Origin: Agarilytica rhodophyticola
GTDB lineage: Bacteria; Pseudomonadota; Gammaproteobacteria; Pseudomonadales; Cellvibrionaceae
NCBI RefSeq assembly: GCF_002157225.2
Contig: NZ_CP020038.1
Coordinates: 5,610,501 to 5,674,500, forward strand
Length of the DNA: 64,000 nt
Direction: 5' to 3'
Notes under the pieces: generated by a model
Told to the model about the DNA's origin: nothing
Seen by the model: only the letters and a program-made list of their open reading frames with translations
The model's database searches: none
Program-made: the position numbers and the translations under genes
Part shown: one piece after another, positions 1 to 9,632 of the stretch
Layout of the letters: every line of letters begins with the position of its first letter
Numbering within the stretch: position 1 is the stretch's first letter

Positions 1-707
1 TAAGAGGCGGCCGAGAACTAGAACCTGAAGAGTCACAAAGTTTTACTGCCGGGCTATTTTTTAGTGTAGGTGTATTCGATATTACTTTGGACTATTTTAA
101 TATTAAAGTTGACGAGCGCTTAAACCTATCCACGGAATTTGAATTAACCGATGCAGAACAAATTAGCCTTGACGCGAGCATACCCGGCGCGGGAAGCGTC
201 AATAATTTCCGTTTTTTCACCAACGATTTTGATACAGAGACAAGTGGTGTAGACCTTGTTGTATCTACATCATCAGAGTGGCTCGGCGGGACCACTGAAT
301 GGAATTTTGTACTCAATAATACCAATACAGATATTACCGACTTCAATACTGCCACTGTAGATGCTACCCGAGTGCGCGAAGTTGAGGAAGGAGTGCCAAC
401 CTTTAGGAGTAATATTAGTGCCACACACCTTTTGGAGAACTGGCGTATTCTCACCCGCCTTAGCCGCTATGGCTCATGGTATGACAGTGAAGATGATATA
501 AAATATAGCGGTGAGTTCTTGGTCGATGCTGAGCTGGCTTACAATGTGACATCTAATTCAGAAATCATCATTGGCGCCAATAATATATTCGATCAAGAGC
601 CAGAAAATAACCCTAATGCAACAAGCTCGGGCAATACTTTTAGCCAATACACACCATTTGATTTCAATGGGGCATTTTGGTATGCGCGTTATCGTTACAG
701 CTTTTAG
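1..707 (+). CDS. TonB-dependent receptor, C-terminal part (5' truncated by window)
   Basis: The reading frame is open from the first bases of the window (frame beginning at base 3), so the N-terminal plug and most of the barrel lie outside. The visible 235 or so residues alternate short beta-strands and loops. They include a strand like GLFFSVGVFDITLDYFNI, a late GANNIFDQEP element of the kind found near the end of TonB-dependent receptors, and a terminal YARYRYSF strand ending in Phe, as usual for outer-membrane barrels. The substrate cannot be read from this piece. It converges on the porin gene across a 12-bp hairpin at 771-803. The family call is fairly secure; the substrate is unknown. 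Confidence 0.85.
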   Translation, partial: RGGRELEPEESQSFTAGLFFSVGVFDITLDYFNIKVDERLNLSTEFELTDAEQISLDASIPGAGSVNNFRFFTNDFDTETSGVDLVVSTSSEWLGGTTEWNFVLNNTNTDITDFNTATVDATRVREVEEGVPTFRSNISATHLLENWRILTRLSRYGSWYDSEDDIKYSGEFLVDAELAYNVTSNSEIIIGANNIFDQEPENNPNATSSGNTFSQYTPFDFNGAFWYARYRYSF

Positions 708-770
708 ATAATGATCTTATTTTATTTATAAAGTATTAGAATTTTTTAAGGCGTACAAAGACTGTAATCG

Positions 771-803
771 CAATGTAGATCCTATTTTTGAGGATCTACA
801 TTG
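771..803. terminator. Perfect 12-bp stem-loop between convergent genes
   Basis: The arms CAATGTAGATCC (771-782) and GGATCTACATTG (792-803) are exact reverse complements around a 9-nt loop, TATTTTTGA. The hairpin sits between two convergent genes, which suggests a bidirectional terminator. Neither side has a good U-tract, so it may instead protect the 3' ends of the mRNAs. Confidence 0.55.
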
Positions 804-819
804 TTGATGAAAACAATAC

Positions 820-1983
820 CTAAAATTTGTAAGTTGCCGAAAATTGTAACCGCGTTAAATTACCATCAGCATCACTTTCTAGGGTACGTTCAGCAAATGT
901 AACTTCTGCGCCTACTGTCATCTGTTTAACGGGAGAATAAAGTACATTCACTCTAGAGCTAAATGTTGTATCTGTTACGCCAGTACCTGTTAAAGCGGTA
1001 TCGTTGTCAGCATCGAAAAATGAATACGTAAAAGTACTGCGCCATTGATCATTCCATAAATGCCGATAGGCAATACCAAAGCCATAAGAGTCAATAGCTT
1101 CTAATTCACCATTTGCGTTGAGCACTACACCATTAGCGGCATTTAAAGATATATAGCGCCCCAAGCCACTTCCGAAGCCAGCCATTAGTCTGAGGTCATC
1201 TCTTCCCAGCATTATTTTACCCGTTAGGTTAATACCAAAGCCCGTCTCGGTAGAGTCAATATTAGCGCCACCTTGTTTGTCGACATATGACAGCTGGCGT
1301 ACTATTCCTGCTATCTTAAAGTGGCCGCCTTCCCCTTTAGCCGTGTAGCGCACGACCATATCTGGCAGAGAATTATCATCGGTTACAATTCGACCGCCGC
1401 CACCAAATGGTGTCACGGTTGTCTCAGGGTTTTCTAAGGCGAATTCAAAGCCATTATTACTATAACGAATCAATGGTTGGCGGTTAAACAGTAAACCATC
1501 TGTAGTACCGATAAAGTCCAATGTCTCGGGGAGTGCTTGGACATCTAGCATAGTTGTCCAGGCTTGTCCTATAGTCCAATTTTTATATTTAATAAAAGCA
1601 TGGCGTACCCTCGGATTGTAAGAATTACTAATACGCTCGTTACCATCTGGAGTTACTAGAAAATCTAATTCCAATACTCCGATAAGTTTTTCACCATTAT
1701 CTAAATCGGTATCTGATGTAAACCGAAAGCGCGTTTGCCTAGCATGAGTATCAAATTGAACACCTTCTGAGTTACCACCTACAGGAGTAAGGCTTGGAAT
1801 ATAAAAATCGCGTCCAAGGCTACCTGGAGCTAGCGTACCGTCACTATAATCACTCCATAGTGCATCGGCTTTAATATACCCGTTAAATTTTATGTTTGTT
1901 TTGTCAAGCGGATTTGCCAAAGATGTATTGGAACAAGCAAGAAATACGGAGAATGTTGCGAACAAGTGTTTTTTTATTTTCAT
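820..1983 (-). CDS. DcaP-like outer-membrane porin
   Basis: About 387 residues. I chose the ATG at 1983 because it opens a clean Sec signal peptide (MKIKKHLFATFSVFLACSNTSLA) and has GGGG about 8 nt upstream; a longer in-frame start at 2037 adds residues that do not look like a leader. The mature N-terminus (FNGYIKADALWSDYSDG, then a GSLGRDFYIPSLTP segment) and the repeated amphipathic beta-strands ending in LQFSATYKF match DcaP-type trimeric porins, which pass small anionic or dicarboxylic compounds across the outer membrane. Its length is normal for the family. The gene diverges from the crbR-like regulator. The substrate is inferred only by family. Confidence 0.8.
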   Translation of the reverse strand: MKIKKHLFATFSVFLACSNTSLANPLDKTNIKFNGYIKADALWSDYSDGTLAPGSLGRDFYIPSLTPVGGNSEGVQFDTHARQTRFRFTSDTDLDNGEKLIGVLELDFLVTPDGNERISNSYNPRVRHAFIKYKNWTIGQAWTTMLDVQALPETLDFIGTTDGLLFNRQPLIRYSNNGFEFALENPETTVTPFGGGGRIVTDDNSLPDMVVRYTAKGEGGHFKIAGIVRQLSYVDKQGGANIDSTETGFGINLTGKIMLGRDDLRLMAGFGSGLGRYISLNAANGVVLNANGELEAIDSYGFGIAYRHLWNDQWRSTFTYSFFDADNDTALTGTGVTDTTFSSRVNVLYSPVKQMTVGAEVTFAERTLESDADGNLTRLQFSATYKF

Positions 1984-2357
1984 TCTTATGACCCCATTCA
2001 AATTGAGCTGCCAGCTAATGTGCATTAACTTTATCATTTTGGATATTAGCGCATGGTCTATACGACTAAAGTATTACTTCTAGACGTTACAGAAACGATC
2101 ATGCATTTGCCCTATATTTATTTTAAACGGCTAAACATTCATAAATCGCGAACAATGGCGCCAATTTACACATCGAATAAGTAGCCTCTATATTTTGCTT
2201 GTAGTATAGAAGCTCATACTCACATTTTCTAAATTAATGGCTAAGGCTTGTTAAACAAATATCTATAAGTAAAACGGCGACATTTCAGCATTGGCGGATG
2301 GAACTATTGTTGATACACTCATCGGACACTCCCCAAATAGAGGGACTAGGAATTATA
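1984..2357. other. Intergenic region between divergent porin and response regulator
   Basis: About 370 bases, AT-rich, with no convincing reading frame, RNA or repeat. It must hold the promoters of both divergent genes, but I could not single out a clear -35/-10 pair. Confidence 0.5.
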
Positions 2358-3014
2358 ATGATAAATTTATTAATAGCCGATGACCATCCTCTTTATCGCG
2401 ATGCTTTGCGTGGGGCTCTCTCTTTGTCATTAGAGGATTTGGAGCTATATGAAGCAGAAGACTTTAATCAAACAGTCAAGCTACTGGAAAGCAAAGAAAT
2501 CGATCTTCTATTATTAGACCTACATATGCCCGGCAGCGGCGACTTATATGGACTGATTCGTATACGTAAACTATTTCCAGATTTGCCTGTCGCCGTGGTA
2601 TCCGGACTAGAAGACCCACATATTATCGCCAAAGTAATGAAGACCGGTGCACTCGGTTTTATACCAAAAACAGTACGCGCATCACAAATTGCAGGCGCTG
2701 TACAGTCAATGTTAGAGGGTGATATCTGGCTACAAAGTGATATTGGCGATCAGCTATCAGAAATGGATAACAATTTTTCTGACCTGGTAGATAAAGTTGC
2801 AAGCCTGACGCCAGCACAATATAAAGTTTTATGTTGCATGCGCGATGGTTTACTTAACAAACAAATCGGCTTTAAATTAGAAATTGCAGAGGCAACAGTA
2901 AAAGCACACGTAACTGCAATGTTTCGTAAGCTCGGCATCAATAATCGCTCACAGGCAGTCTTAATTGCATCACAACTGCAGCTGGAACCTCCGGCTATAG
3001 ACTCTCAACCATAG
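2358..3014 (+). CDS. crbR: LuxR-family response regulator, CrbR-like
   Basis: 218 residues from the ATG at 2358, which has AGGA about 9 nt upstream; a start at 2298 would add 20 residues before the receiver domain and is unlikely. Residues 1-120 are a receiver domain: acidic pair D8/D9, phospho-acceptor D54 in LLLLDLHMPG, and the conserved Lys in GFIPKT. Residues about 150-212 are a LuxR/NarL helix-turn-helix (LTPAQYKVLCCMRDGLLNKQI, then ATVKAHVTAMFRKLGI). It sits beside and converges on a sodium-symporter/histidine-kinase hybrid, followed by an acetate-type symporter pair. That is the context of CrbR, which activates acetyl-CoA synthetase and acetate use in Vibrio and Pseudomonas. The gene name rests on context plus family. 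Confidence 0.8.
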   Translation: MINLLIADDHPLYRDALRGALSLSLEDLELYEAEDFNQTVKLLESKEIDLLLLDLHMPGSGDLYGLIRIRKLFPDLPVAVVSGLEDPHIIAKVMKTGALGFIPKTVRASQIAGAVQSMLEGDIWLQSDIGDQLSEMDNNFSDLVDKVASLTPAQYKVLCCMRDGLLNKQIGFKLEIAEATVKAHVTAMFRKLGINNRSQAVLIASQLQLEPPAIDSQP

Positions 3015-3051
3015 ACTTTTATGAAAAGTAGTCTTGCGAACTTTTGCGATA

Positions 3052-6000
3052 TCAAATTATATTATGACTTTGGTAACTCGCCTGCAGAAGCGACCTCAAC
3101 TTTGCCGGTTTTATTGGCTTACTCAAATAATTCACATCTAATACTTGGCATTGTTTAACAATACTATCTTCCCGATTAGCGGTAAGTAAAATAGCAGGAA
3201 TATTCTCAGCCAAATACTCACGAATTTCCTGAATAAGTTCCAAACCATTAGCCGAATTCCCAAGGTGATAATCGATCATTAACATATCAGGCTTTTGAAC
3301 CGCAATACACTGCATTGCGTCACTTCTGTGGGTTGCCTGCATCACTTGTGCTTGCCATTTTATTAACAAAGCATTAAGTGCATCGAGGTTTTCCTGTTGA
3401 TCATCAACACATAGAATCTTCATGTTAGCAAAATTTAGCAAAGCCTTACTGCCGGCCTTACTTTCTCCATCCTCTATTTTGGCATCAGATAATGGCAGAG
3501 CAATAGAAAAACAGCTTCCTAAACCGGAAGTGGAAGACACTTGAACGGGTGTATCTAGTTGTTTACTTAACCTTGCAACAACTCCCAGTCCTAGGCCAAC
3601 ACCATGTTGATGACTGTCATCTACACGATAAAAATCACCAAATATCTTCTTTTGCTCATCTTCAGCAATGCCAATGCCTGTATCTCTCACTTGCAATAGA
3701 GCTCGATTACTTTGGCGTTTTAATGTCAATAAGATCTTTCCACTCTCGGTATATTTAATGGCATTAGACAATAAGTTCTGGATAATTCGATAGAGGTAGG
3801 TGCGATCTGAGTTTACCCACAGATCTTGAGTTCTTACGCGAAGTTCCAAGTCCTTTTTCTTCGCATTTATGGAAAATTCACCTATCAGAGGTAGCAACAC
3901 ATCGCTTAATGGGAATGACTCTTTCTGTGGTTTTAATTCGCCTTGGTCGAGGCGAGCGATATCCAATAAAGTGGCAATCAGAACTTCACTGGACAACACA
4001 CTGTCATTCAATTTCTGTACAATATTATCGGCATCACTAGACAAATTCATCTCATCTAGTACTGACAGATACAGTTTAGCGGCATTGAGAGGTTGCAATA
4101 TATCATGGCTTGCTAATGCCAGAAATCGCGTTTTGCTTGCATTCGCTTCTTCTGCAGCTTTACGCGCGCGGATCAGTTCTTTCTCAGCCTCAGCTCGACG
4201 CGAATTCTCCTTACGTAACTCGGCATTAATGGCCTGTACTTGTTCGGTGCTTTTCTGAATTCTATTCTCAAGATCGATGTTTGCTTCTTTGAGTGCTTTC
4301 TGAATTTCTATATGCTCAGTAATGTCATTAAAACTGGTGACAAAGCCTCCTCCAGGTAAAGGGTTCCCCACCATTTCGATCATGCGACCATCACTGCGCT
4401 GGCGAATAAATCGATGAGCAGTACCATTGCGTAAATGCTCAATTCGTTTGTTAACTAAAGCATTGACGTCGCCTACACCACATTCACCGCGTTCTGCATT
4501 ATAACGCACTAATTTTTCGATAGAATTACCTACACTAACTAGTTCTTCAGGATAATTGAAAATATCGAGATAGCGTTTATTCCAAGCAACTAAGTTCAAG
4601 TTTTTATCAATAACACTTATACCCTGCTCAATACTTTCTATTGACGTTAGCAGCACACTCATATTAAATTGAATAGCTTGCGTGGTATCGTCGAAGAAAT
4701 TCACGACTTCTTCGAAATCTAGTTTTTTCCCACTTAAGGCGCTATCGATTAACGCTTTAGCACTTGATGCACCAATAACACCTCCGAGGGCTCTTTCGCA
4801 AAAAACTAAAAATTCATCAGGCGGTGAAGATGAATCGACTAGGGTTATTTTTTCGTTGCATTGGTACTTTTCAACCAGATATTGACAACGATTTTCACCT
4901 AAAAAAGTATTCAGCAAAGTAATAAGATCGCCAACAGTAGTGGAATAAGGTTTTTTATGCTGGTTGGTTTTTGTTTCCTTCGGAGCTACAAATGCTTGCG
5001 CTTGAATGCGATCAATAAGACGTACAGGTGCGGTTAACGAAAAAATAATGTACGCTAAAGTATTAATACTCAAACTCAGCATCGCACCATAGGAGATTGC
5101 ATCAATTTGCAAGTCTAGACCTTCACCTTGAAGCGGCATAAGTAGCCATAAAATCCAAGCGACAACACCGCATATTAAACCTGCATAAACCCCTTGCGCA
5201 TGCCCTTTTTTCCAATATAAACCACCAAATATTGCTGGCATTAATTGAATAACAAGAGAAAATGCAATAAGTCCAATAGACGCAAGTGAGCGACTATCAG
5301 TCATTTGTTGATGATAAAGGTAAGCAAGAGCAAGCAATATACCTATAACCACTCGACGAATAGATAAGATAGTACGGGTATAACTCGATAATTTTTCATC
5401 TTGTCTATGTTTAGCAAGTATCTTAGGCAGGATGACATCGTTAGTGATCATGGTACTCAAAGTGAGTGTGGCCACGATGATCATCGCTGTCGCCGCAGAT
5501 AAGCCACCGAGAAAAACAAGAATTTCAATAAGAATGTTGTCTGAAAATATTGCTAAGTGTAATACATAGGTATCAGGTTCAATACCTTGTTCTGCTAATA
5601 AGCTTTCACCAACAACGGCAATAATAGGAATCACTAAAGCAATCAAGGCCAAGTATAGAGGGAACAACCAGCGTGCCGTTTTGATATGGGACAAGCTTAA
5701 ATTATCAATGATAGCTACATGAAATTGCCGAGGCAAACAAATCACAGCGCCTGCTGCCATAAGTGTTTGTGCAAAAAAAGAAAAAGAAAATATGCCAGTA
5801 ACGACTTTAGTTTGAGTGAATGAATGGAAAATAGAACCCCCATTCTCTCTCTGCCACCACATGTAACTGACTAACGCGACAATAAGCAGAGCCAGTAATT
5901 TAAGAATTGATTCGAAGGCAATCGCTAACATTAGCCCTCGACGATATTCGGTAACATCGGTACGTTTAGTACCAAAATAAATAGAAAAAACAGCAATAAA

Positions 6001-6477
6001 TACAGTCGCAATTAAGATAATTATACCTGATTGTTGCTGAGTAGATACCAAGGAAAAAGCTGCACCAATCGCCTTTAATTGCAAAGCGATATACGGAACG
6101 ATGGCGAGTAAGGCGATAATTGTTACAACCAGAGCAACCGATTGCCGCTTGCCATAACGAGAGGCAATAAAATCCGCAATAGTTGTAATATGTTGCTTTT
6201 TACTCACCAAGGCTAGCTTTAAAATAAAACGATACCCGACTAAGTAAAGTAGCATCGGGCCAAGTAAAATAGGCAAGTAACTCCATGTATTTCTACTGGC
6301 TTCACCAACCGATCCAAAAAAAGTCCAAGCAGTGCAATAAATTGCGATGGCGAGGGAATAGATAGCCGGGTGGGATGTGATTTTTTTTGCCCATAGAGAC
6401 CCCATATCTCCCCACCGCGCAATCCAAAACAATGTTATAAGATATAACAAAGCAAGAATAATCCACCCTAATGCCAT
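3052..6477 (-). CDS. crbS: Hybrid histidine kinase with SLC5/STAC sodium-symporter-like sensor, CrbS-like
   Basis: 1141 residues, opening MALGWIILALLYLITLFW, with GGAG upstream of the ATG. Roughly residues 1-500 form a multi-spanning sodium:solute-symporter-like module. A soluble linker, a PAS-like domain at about 620-730 (GISVIDKNLNLVAWNKRY) and a coiled coil follow. The HisKA box is FLALASHDILQPLNAA near residue 790, then the HATPase (NLLSNAIKYT, DTGIGI, GVGLGLGV). A C-terminal receiver domain has its Asp in MLMIDYHLG. This order is that of CrbS, which senses the acetate/carbon state and phosphorylates CrbR. It converges on crbR and is divergent from the symporter pair. Confidence 0.88.
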   Translation of the reverse strand: MALGWIILALLYLITLFWIARWGDMGSLWAKKITSHPAIYSLAIAIYCTAWTFFGSVGEASRNTWSYLPILLGPMLLYLVGYRFILKLALVSKKQHITTIADFIASRYGKRQSVALVVTIIALLAIVPYIALQLKAIGAAFSLVSTQQQSGIIILIATVFIAVFSIYFGTKRTDVTEYRRGLMLAIAFESILKLLALLIVALVSYMWWQRENGGSIFHSFTQTKVVTGIFSFSFFAQTLMAAGAVICLPRQFHVAIIDNLSLSHIKTARWLFPLYLALIALVIPIIAVVGESLLAEQGIEPDTYVLHLAIFSDNILIEILVFLGGLSAATAMIIVATLTLSTMITNDVILPKILAKHRQDEKLSSYTRTILSIRRVVIGILLALAYLYHQQMTDSRSLASIGLIAFSLVIQLMPAIFGGLYWKKGHAQGVYAGLICGVVAWILWLLMPLQGEGLDLQIDAISYGAMLSLSINTLAYIIFSLTAPVRLIDRIQAQAFVAPKETKTNQHKKPYSTTVGDLITLLNTFLGENRCQYLVEKYQCNEKITLVDSSSPPDEFLVFCERALGGVIGASSAKALIDSALSGKKLDFEEVVNFFDDTTQAIQFNMSVLLTSIESIEQGISVIDKNLNLVAWNKRYLDIFNYPEELVSVGNSIEKLVRYNAERGECGVGDVNALVNKRIEHLRNGTAHRFIRQRSDGRMIEMVGNPLPGGGFVTSFNDITEHIEIQKALKEANIDLENRIQKSTEQVQAINAELRKENSRRAEAEKELIRARKAAEEANASKTRFLALASHDILQPLNAAKLYLSVLDEMNLSSDADNIVQKLNDSVLSSEVLIATLLDIARLDQGELKPQKESFPLSDVLLPLIGEFSINAKKKDLELRVRTQDLWVNSDRTYLYRIIQNLLSNAIKYTESGKILLTLKRQSNRALLQVRDTGIGIAEDEQKKIFGDFYRVDDSHQHGVGLGLGVVARLSKQLDTPVQVSSTSGLGSCFSIALPLSDAKIEDGESKAGSKALLNFANMKILCVDDQQENLDALNALLIKWQAQVMQATHRSDAMQCIAVQKPDMLMIDYHLGNSANGLELIQEIREYLAENIPAILLTANREDSIVKQCQVLDVNYLSKPIKPAKLRSLLQASYQSHNII

Positions 6478-6886
6478 TTATTGACTCCGATCATTTGAAA
6501 GACACTTTAGATTTTACTAGGCCTGCTAGATTATAAACTAGGCATAGCAGGGATATTTCTCATCGTTTGATGCATTGCAAAAAAACCCGATCCTGAAGCT
6601 AGTTCACATACTATAGGCAAGCTTGACTTTTGTAAGGTCAGCCTCGTTCACTCGCTTTACTTTACCATAGTCTGGTATAAGTGACGGATGACTAAGACTA
6701 TCGTCTGATTCCCCTCATGCCTCGGTGGCTTTACATTAGTATCGTGTCAAATCCAGTGACTATTTACGCTGAGTTGATAGCACTTATAAAAATAAGAAAT
6801 AAGACGCCTAGGCGCTTTAAACCTGTACTGCGATAAGCTCTAGAGACGCTTGACTCTACTTATCACGTCAACCCGAGGTAAACACC
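6478..6886. promoter_or_regulatory. Divergent control region between crbS-like gene and symporter operon, with inverted/direct repeat
   Basis: About 410 non-coding bases. Near crbS there is a perfect inverted pair CCTGCTA (6522-6528) and TAGCAGG (6545-6551), overlapping a direct repeat of ACTAGGC at 6517 and 6538. These are plausible binding sites for a regulator of this acetate locus, possibly CrbR itself, but I know of no defined CrbR consensus to test against. The rest shows no RNA or gene. Confidence 0.4.
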
Positions 6887-7153
6887 ATGGCCTTTAAGTC
6901 AGAAGAAGATAAAAAAGCATACTGGCGAGACAACATCTCGCTCGTAATTAAATTACTTATTGTTTGGTTTGTTGTTTCTTTTTGTTGCGGCATTCTTTTT
7001 GTAGACGAGCTTAACAGCATTCGCTTCTTTGGATTCAAGCTGGGTTTCTGGTTTGCACAACAGGGAGCCATTTATGTCTTTGTCGCGCTCATTTTTATTT
7101 ACGTGCGAAAAATGAATCAGATAGATAAACGCTATGGCGTAGATGAAGAGTAG
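6887..7153 (+). CDS. DUF4212 small subunit of a sodium/solute symporter
   Basis: 88 residues with two transmembrane segments (about 20-42 and 52-72), a charged N-terminus (SEEDKKAYWRDN) and a basic cytosolic tail. This is the DUF4212 pattern, a small subunit almost always encoded directly before a large sodium:solute symporter, as here with a 9-nt gap. The start has a strong GAGGT about 10 nt upstream. It probably stabilises or regulates the large subunit in the inner membrane. Its placement next to a CrbS/CrbR pair suggests short-chain carboxylate (acetate) uptake. Confidence 0.88.
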   Translation: MAFKSEEDKKAYWRDNISLVIKLLIVWFVVSFCCGILFVDELNSIRFFGFKLGFWFAQQGAIYVFVALIFIYVRKMNQIDKRYGVDEE

Positions 7154-7162
7154 GAGAACAAC

Positions 7163-8869
7163 ATGGATATTCAAATATTAACATTTATTATTATCGGTAT
7201 TTCTTTTGCACTTTATATAGGTATAGCCATATGGGCGCGCGCAGGATCAACAAAGGAATTTTATGTTGCTGGTGGAGGCGTCCACCCTGTTGCAAATGGT
7301 ATGGCCACAGCAGCTGATTGGATGTCTGCAGCTTCGTTTATTTCTATGGCAGGTCTGATTTCTTTCATGGGATATGATGGCGCTGTCTATTTACTCGGCT
7401 GGACCGGGGGTTATGTATTATTAGCTCTATGTCTTGCGCCTTACTTACGTAAATTCGGTAAATTTACCGTACCCGATTTCATTGGCGATCGTTACTATTC
7501 ACAAACTGCACGTACCGTTGCCGTTATTTGTGCTATTTTCGTTTCTTTCACCTATGTCGCCGGGCAAATGCGTGGCGTTGGCGTTGTATTTAGTCGGTTT
7601 TTGGAAGTCGATATCACCGTGGGAGTTATTATTGGCATGGGGATAGTCTTTTTCTACTCTGTCCTCGGTGGAATGAAAGGTATTACTTATACTCAAGTCG
7701 CTCAATATTGCGTTCTAATTTTTGCTTATCTAGTGCCCGCCATTTTTATATCTATTTTAATGACTGGCCATGTTTTTCCGCAAATTGGATTTGGTAGCAC
7801 TATGGCTGATGGCTCAGGGGTTTATTTGCTAGATAAATTGGATGGGTTATCGACCGAGCTTGGATTTAATGAATATACGTCCGGAACAAAGGCAACCATT
7901 GATGTATTTTGTATCACCGCGGCACTCATGGTAGGTACAGCGGGCTTACCTCACGTTATCGTGCGTTTTTTTACTGTACCTAAAGTACGAGACGCACGCC
8001 GTAGCGCAGGTTGGGCATTATTGTTTATCGCTATTTTATATACCACCGCGCCGTCTTTGGCTTCCTTCGCCAGAGTGAATATGATCGAAACTATTAATGG
8101 CGTAGAGCAAACAGGGACAAACTATGAAGAAGCGCCTAGTTGGATTGTTAACTGGGAAAAAACGGGGCTTATCAAATGGGAAGATAAAAACAATGACGGT
8201 AAAATGTTTTATTCTGGCGATGATAGAAATGAAATGAAAGTGGATCGGGATATTATGGTATTAGCGAATCCAGAAATCGCCAACTTGCCAGCATGGGTTA
8301 TAGCACTCGTTGCCGCAGGTGGGATCGCTGCTGCGCTGTCCACATCTGCAGGTTTGTTGTTGGTAATTTCAACATCTGTTTCCCATGATTTACTGAAGCG
8401 AAATTTTATGCCTAATATTACCGATAGGCAGGAGCTTACTTTTGCTCGTATTGCAGCTGCGACAGGTATTTGTGTCGCAGGCTACTTAGGTATTAATCCA
8501 CCGGGTTTTGTTGCCCAAGTGGTAGCATTTGCATTCGGACTCGCAGCGTCTTCATTTTTCCCGGCTATTATTATGGGAATATTTTTCAGGCGCATGAATA
8601 ATATCGGCGCTGTGGCTGGAATGCTTAGTGGCATTGTATTTACTGGAGCCTATATTATTTACTTTAAATTTATAAATCCTGCTGCAAATGTTTCAGATAA
8701 CTGGCTATTAGGTATTTCACCAGAAGGTATTGGCACTGTTGGTATGGTATTGAATTTTATTGTTGCCATCATAGTACATAAGTTTACCGAGGACTCACCT
8801 GCACATATCCAAGAACTAGTAGAGAGTATACGCTACCCTAAAGGAGCAAGTGCAGCTCAAGAACATTAG
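7163..8869 (+). CDS. Sodium:solute symporter, acetate/ActP-like (VC_2705 subfamily)
   Basis: 568 residues, about 13 membrane segments, SLC5/SSS fold. The start (MDIQILTFIIIGISFALYIGIAIWARAGSTKEFYVAG) and the segment ATAADWMSAASFISMAG are diagnostic of acetate permease-like symporters. The protein is preceded by the DUF4212 subunit and an SD-like AGGAGAA. A hydrophilic insert of about 70 residues lies between predicted helices (around residues 310-370). It would import acetate or a related carboxylate with Na+ across the inner membrane. CrbS/CrbR next door is the likely regulator. The exact substrate is inferred. Confidence 0.87.
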   Translation: MDIQILTFIIIGISFALYIGIAIWARAGSTKEFYVAGGGVHPVANGMATAADWMSAASFISMAGLISFMGYDGAVYLLGWTGGYVLLALCLAPYLRKFGKFTVPDFIGDRYYSQTARTVAVICAIFVSFTYVAGQMRGVGVVFSRFLEVDITVGVIIGMGIVFFYSVLGGMKGITYTQVAQYCVLIFAYLVPAIFISILMTGHVFPQIGFGSTMADGSGVYLLDKLDGLSTELGFNEYTSGTKATIDVFCITAALMVGTAGLPHVIVRFFTVPKVRDARRSAGWALLFIAILYTTAPSLASFARVNMIETINGVEQTGTNYEEAPSWIVNWEKTGLIKWEDKNNDGKMFYSGDDRNEMKVDRDIMVLANPEIANLPAWVIALVAAGGIAAALSTSAGLLLVISTSVSHDLLKRNFMPNITDRQELTFARIAAATGICVAGYLGINPPGFVAQVVAFAFGLAASSFFPAIIMGIFFRRMNNIGAVAGMLSGIVFTGAYIIYFKFINPAANVSDNWLLGISPEGIGTVGMVLNFIVAIIVHKFTEDSPAHIQELVESIRYPKGASAAQEH

Positions 8870-8892
8870 AGTTTTTCTGTTAAACTATAGTA

Positions 8893-8920
8893 GAGGGGCT
8901 TATTATTAAGCTCCTTTTTA
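8893..8920 (+). terminator. Intrinsic terminator after symporter operon
   Basis: The arms GGGGCTTA (8895-8902) and TAAGCTCC (8907-8914), with one G-T wobble and a 4-nt loop, are followed directly by TTTTTA. It closes the symporter operon and lies just before a convergent gene. Confidence 0.75.
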
Positions 8921-8937
8921 TTAAGCACCTTTATTTT

Positions 8938-9390
8938 TTATAAATCCATTTTATCCTGTAAAGTACTATTTTGATTATTAAATATTATTTTTAAGTTTTC
9001 TAACTCTTTTTCCATCTGCTGCTTCTTATCTGCTATTTTTTTGGCTGGATCCGCCACTGTATTAGGATCTGCAAAAAACATAAATGAATAGACACAATTA
9101 CCGTTAGGCAAACGAGTCAGTCGCGAGCAAGATCGCTCTACTTGGCGTCCATCGGCGGTAATGACATACCAGTCAATGGTGCCATTACCAAAACTGGCTT
9201 GGGTAATAAAACCGTAAGTTTTCTTACCCTCTGGTGTCTCAATAACTGTTGAGGTCTCATCAGCTTCAACTAAATATAAAGTCCACTTTGGGATATTTTT
9301 AGGATTAGAAATATAAAGAAATGCATTTTCATAAGATGTTGGAAACTCCATAGTTACCATATCAAATGTTGTGACATTGTGACTAATCAT
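8938..9390 (-). CDS. SRPBCC/START-like ligand-binding family protein
   Basis: About 150 residues. I favour the ATG at 9390 over 9411 because AGGAG then falls upstream. There is no signal peptide or membrane segment. The pattern of the chain (MEFPTSYENAFLYISNPKNIPKWT, an acidic beta-hairpin, WYVITADGRQVERSCSRL, then a C-terminal charged helix EKELENLKIIF) resembles small SRPBCC/polyketide-cyclase-like proteins, which bind hydrophobic ligands in a helix-grip fold. I see no catalytic residues that define a reaction. It is a lone gene converging on the symporter operon. Function unknown. Confidence 0.6.
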   Translation of the reverse strand: MISHNVTTFDMVTMEFPTSYENAFLYISNPKNIPKWTLYLVEADETSTVIETPEGKKTYGFITQASFGNGTIDWYVITADGRQVERSCSRLTRLPNGNCVYSFMFFADPNTVADPAKKIADKKQQMEKELENLKIIFNNQNSTLQDKMDL

Positions 9391-9632
9391 TTTGTACCTA
9401 ACTCCTATCATCTACGTTTTTCAATATACATATATCTCAATACGTCAGTTTCTTATTTCATCTCGGGGATTAAAACAAATTTATACGCCATATAACTATA
9501 TTCGAGGAAATATAAAAACAGTGGTGATTGAAGGGATAGGAATGTGATAAAGATAAGAGTTTTACAGAGCAAAAGGAGTAGCAAGTAGCGGGGGTAATTC
9601 AACACTTACCCCTCAATAGAATTAAGTAAAGC

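Noticed and set aside
92-454. 120-codon frame antisense to the TonB receptor
   Set aside because: A shadow of the strongly coding + strand; Ser/Val-rich composition and no start signal.
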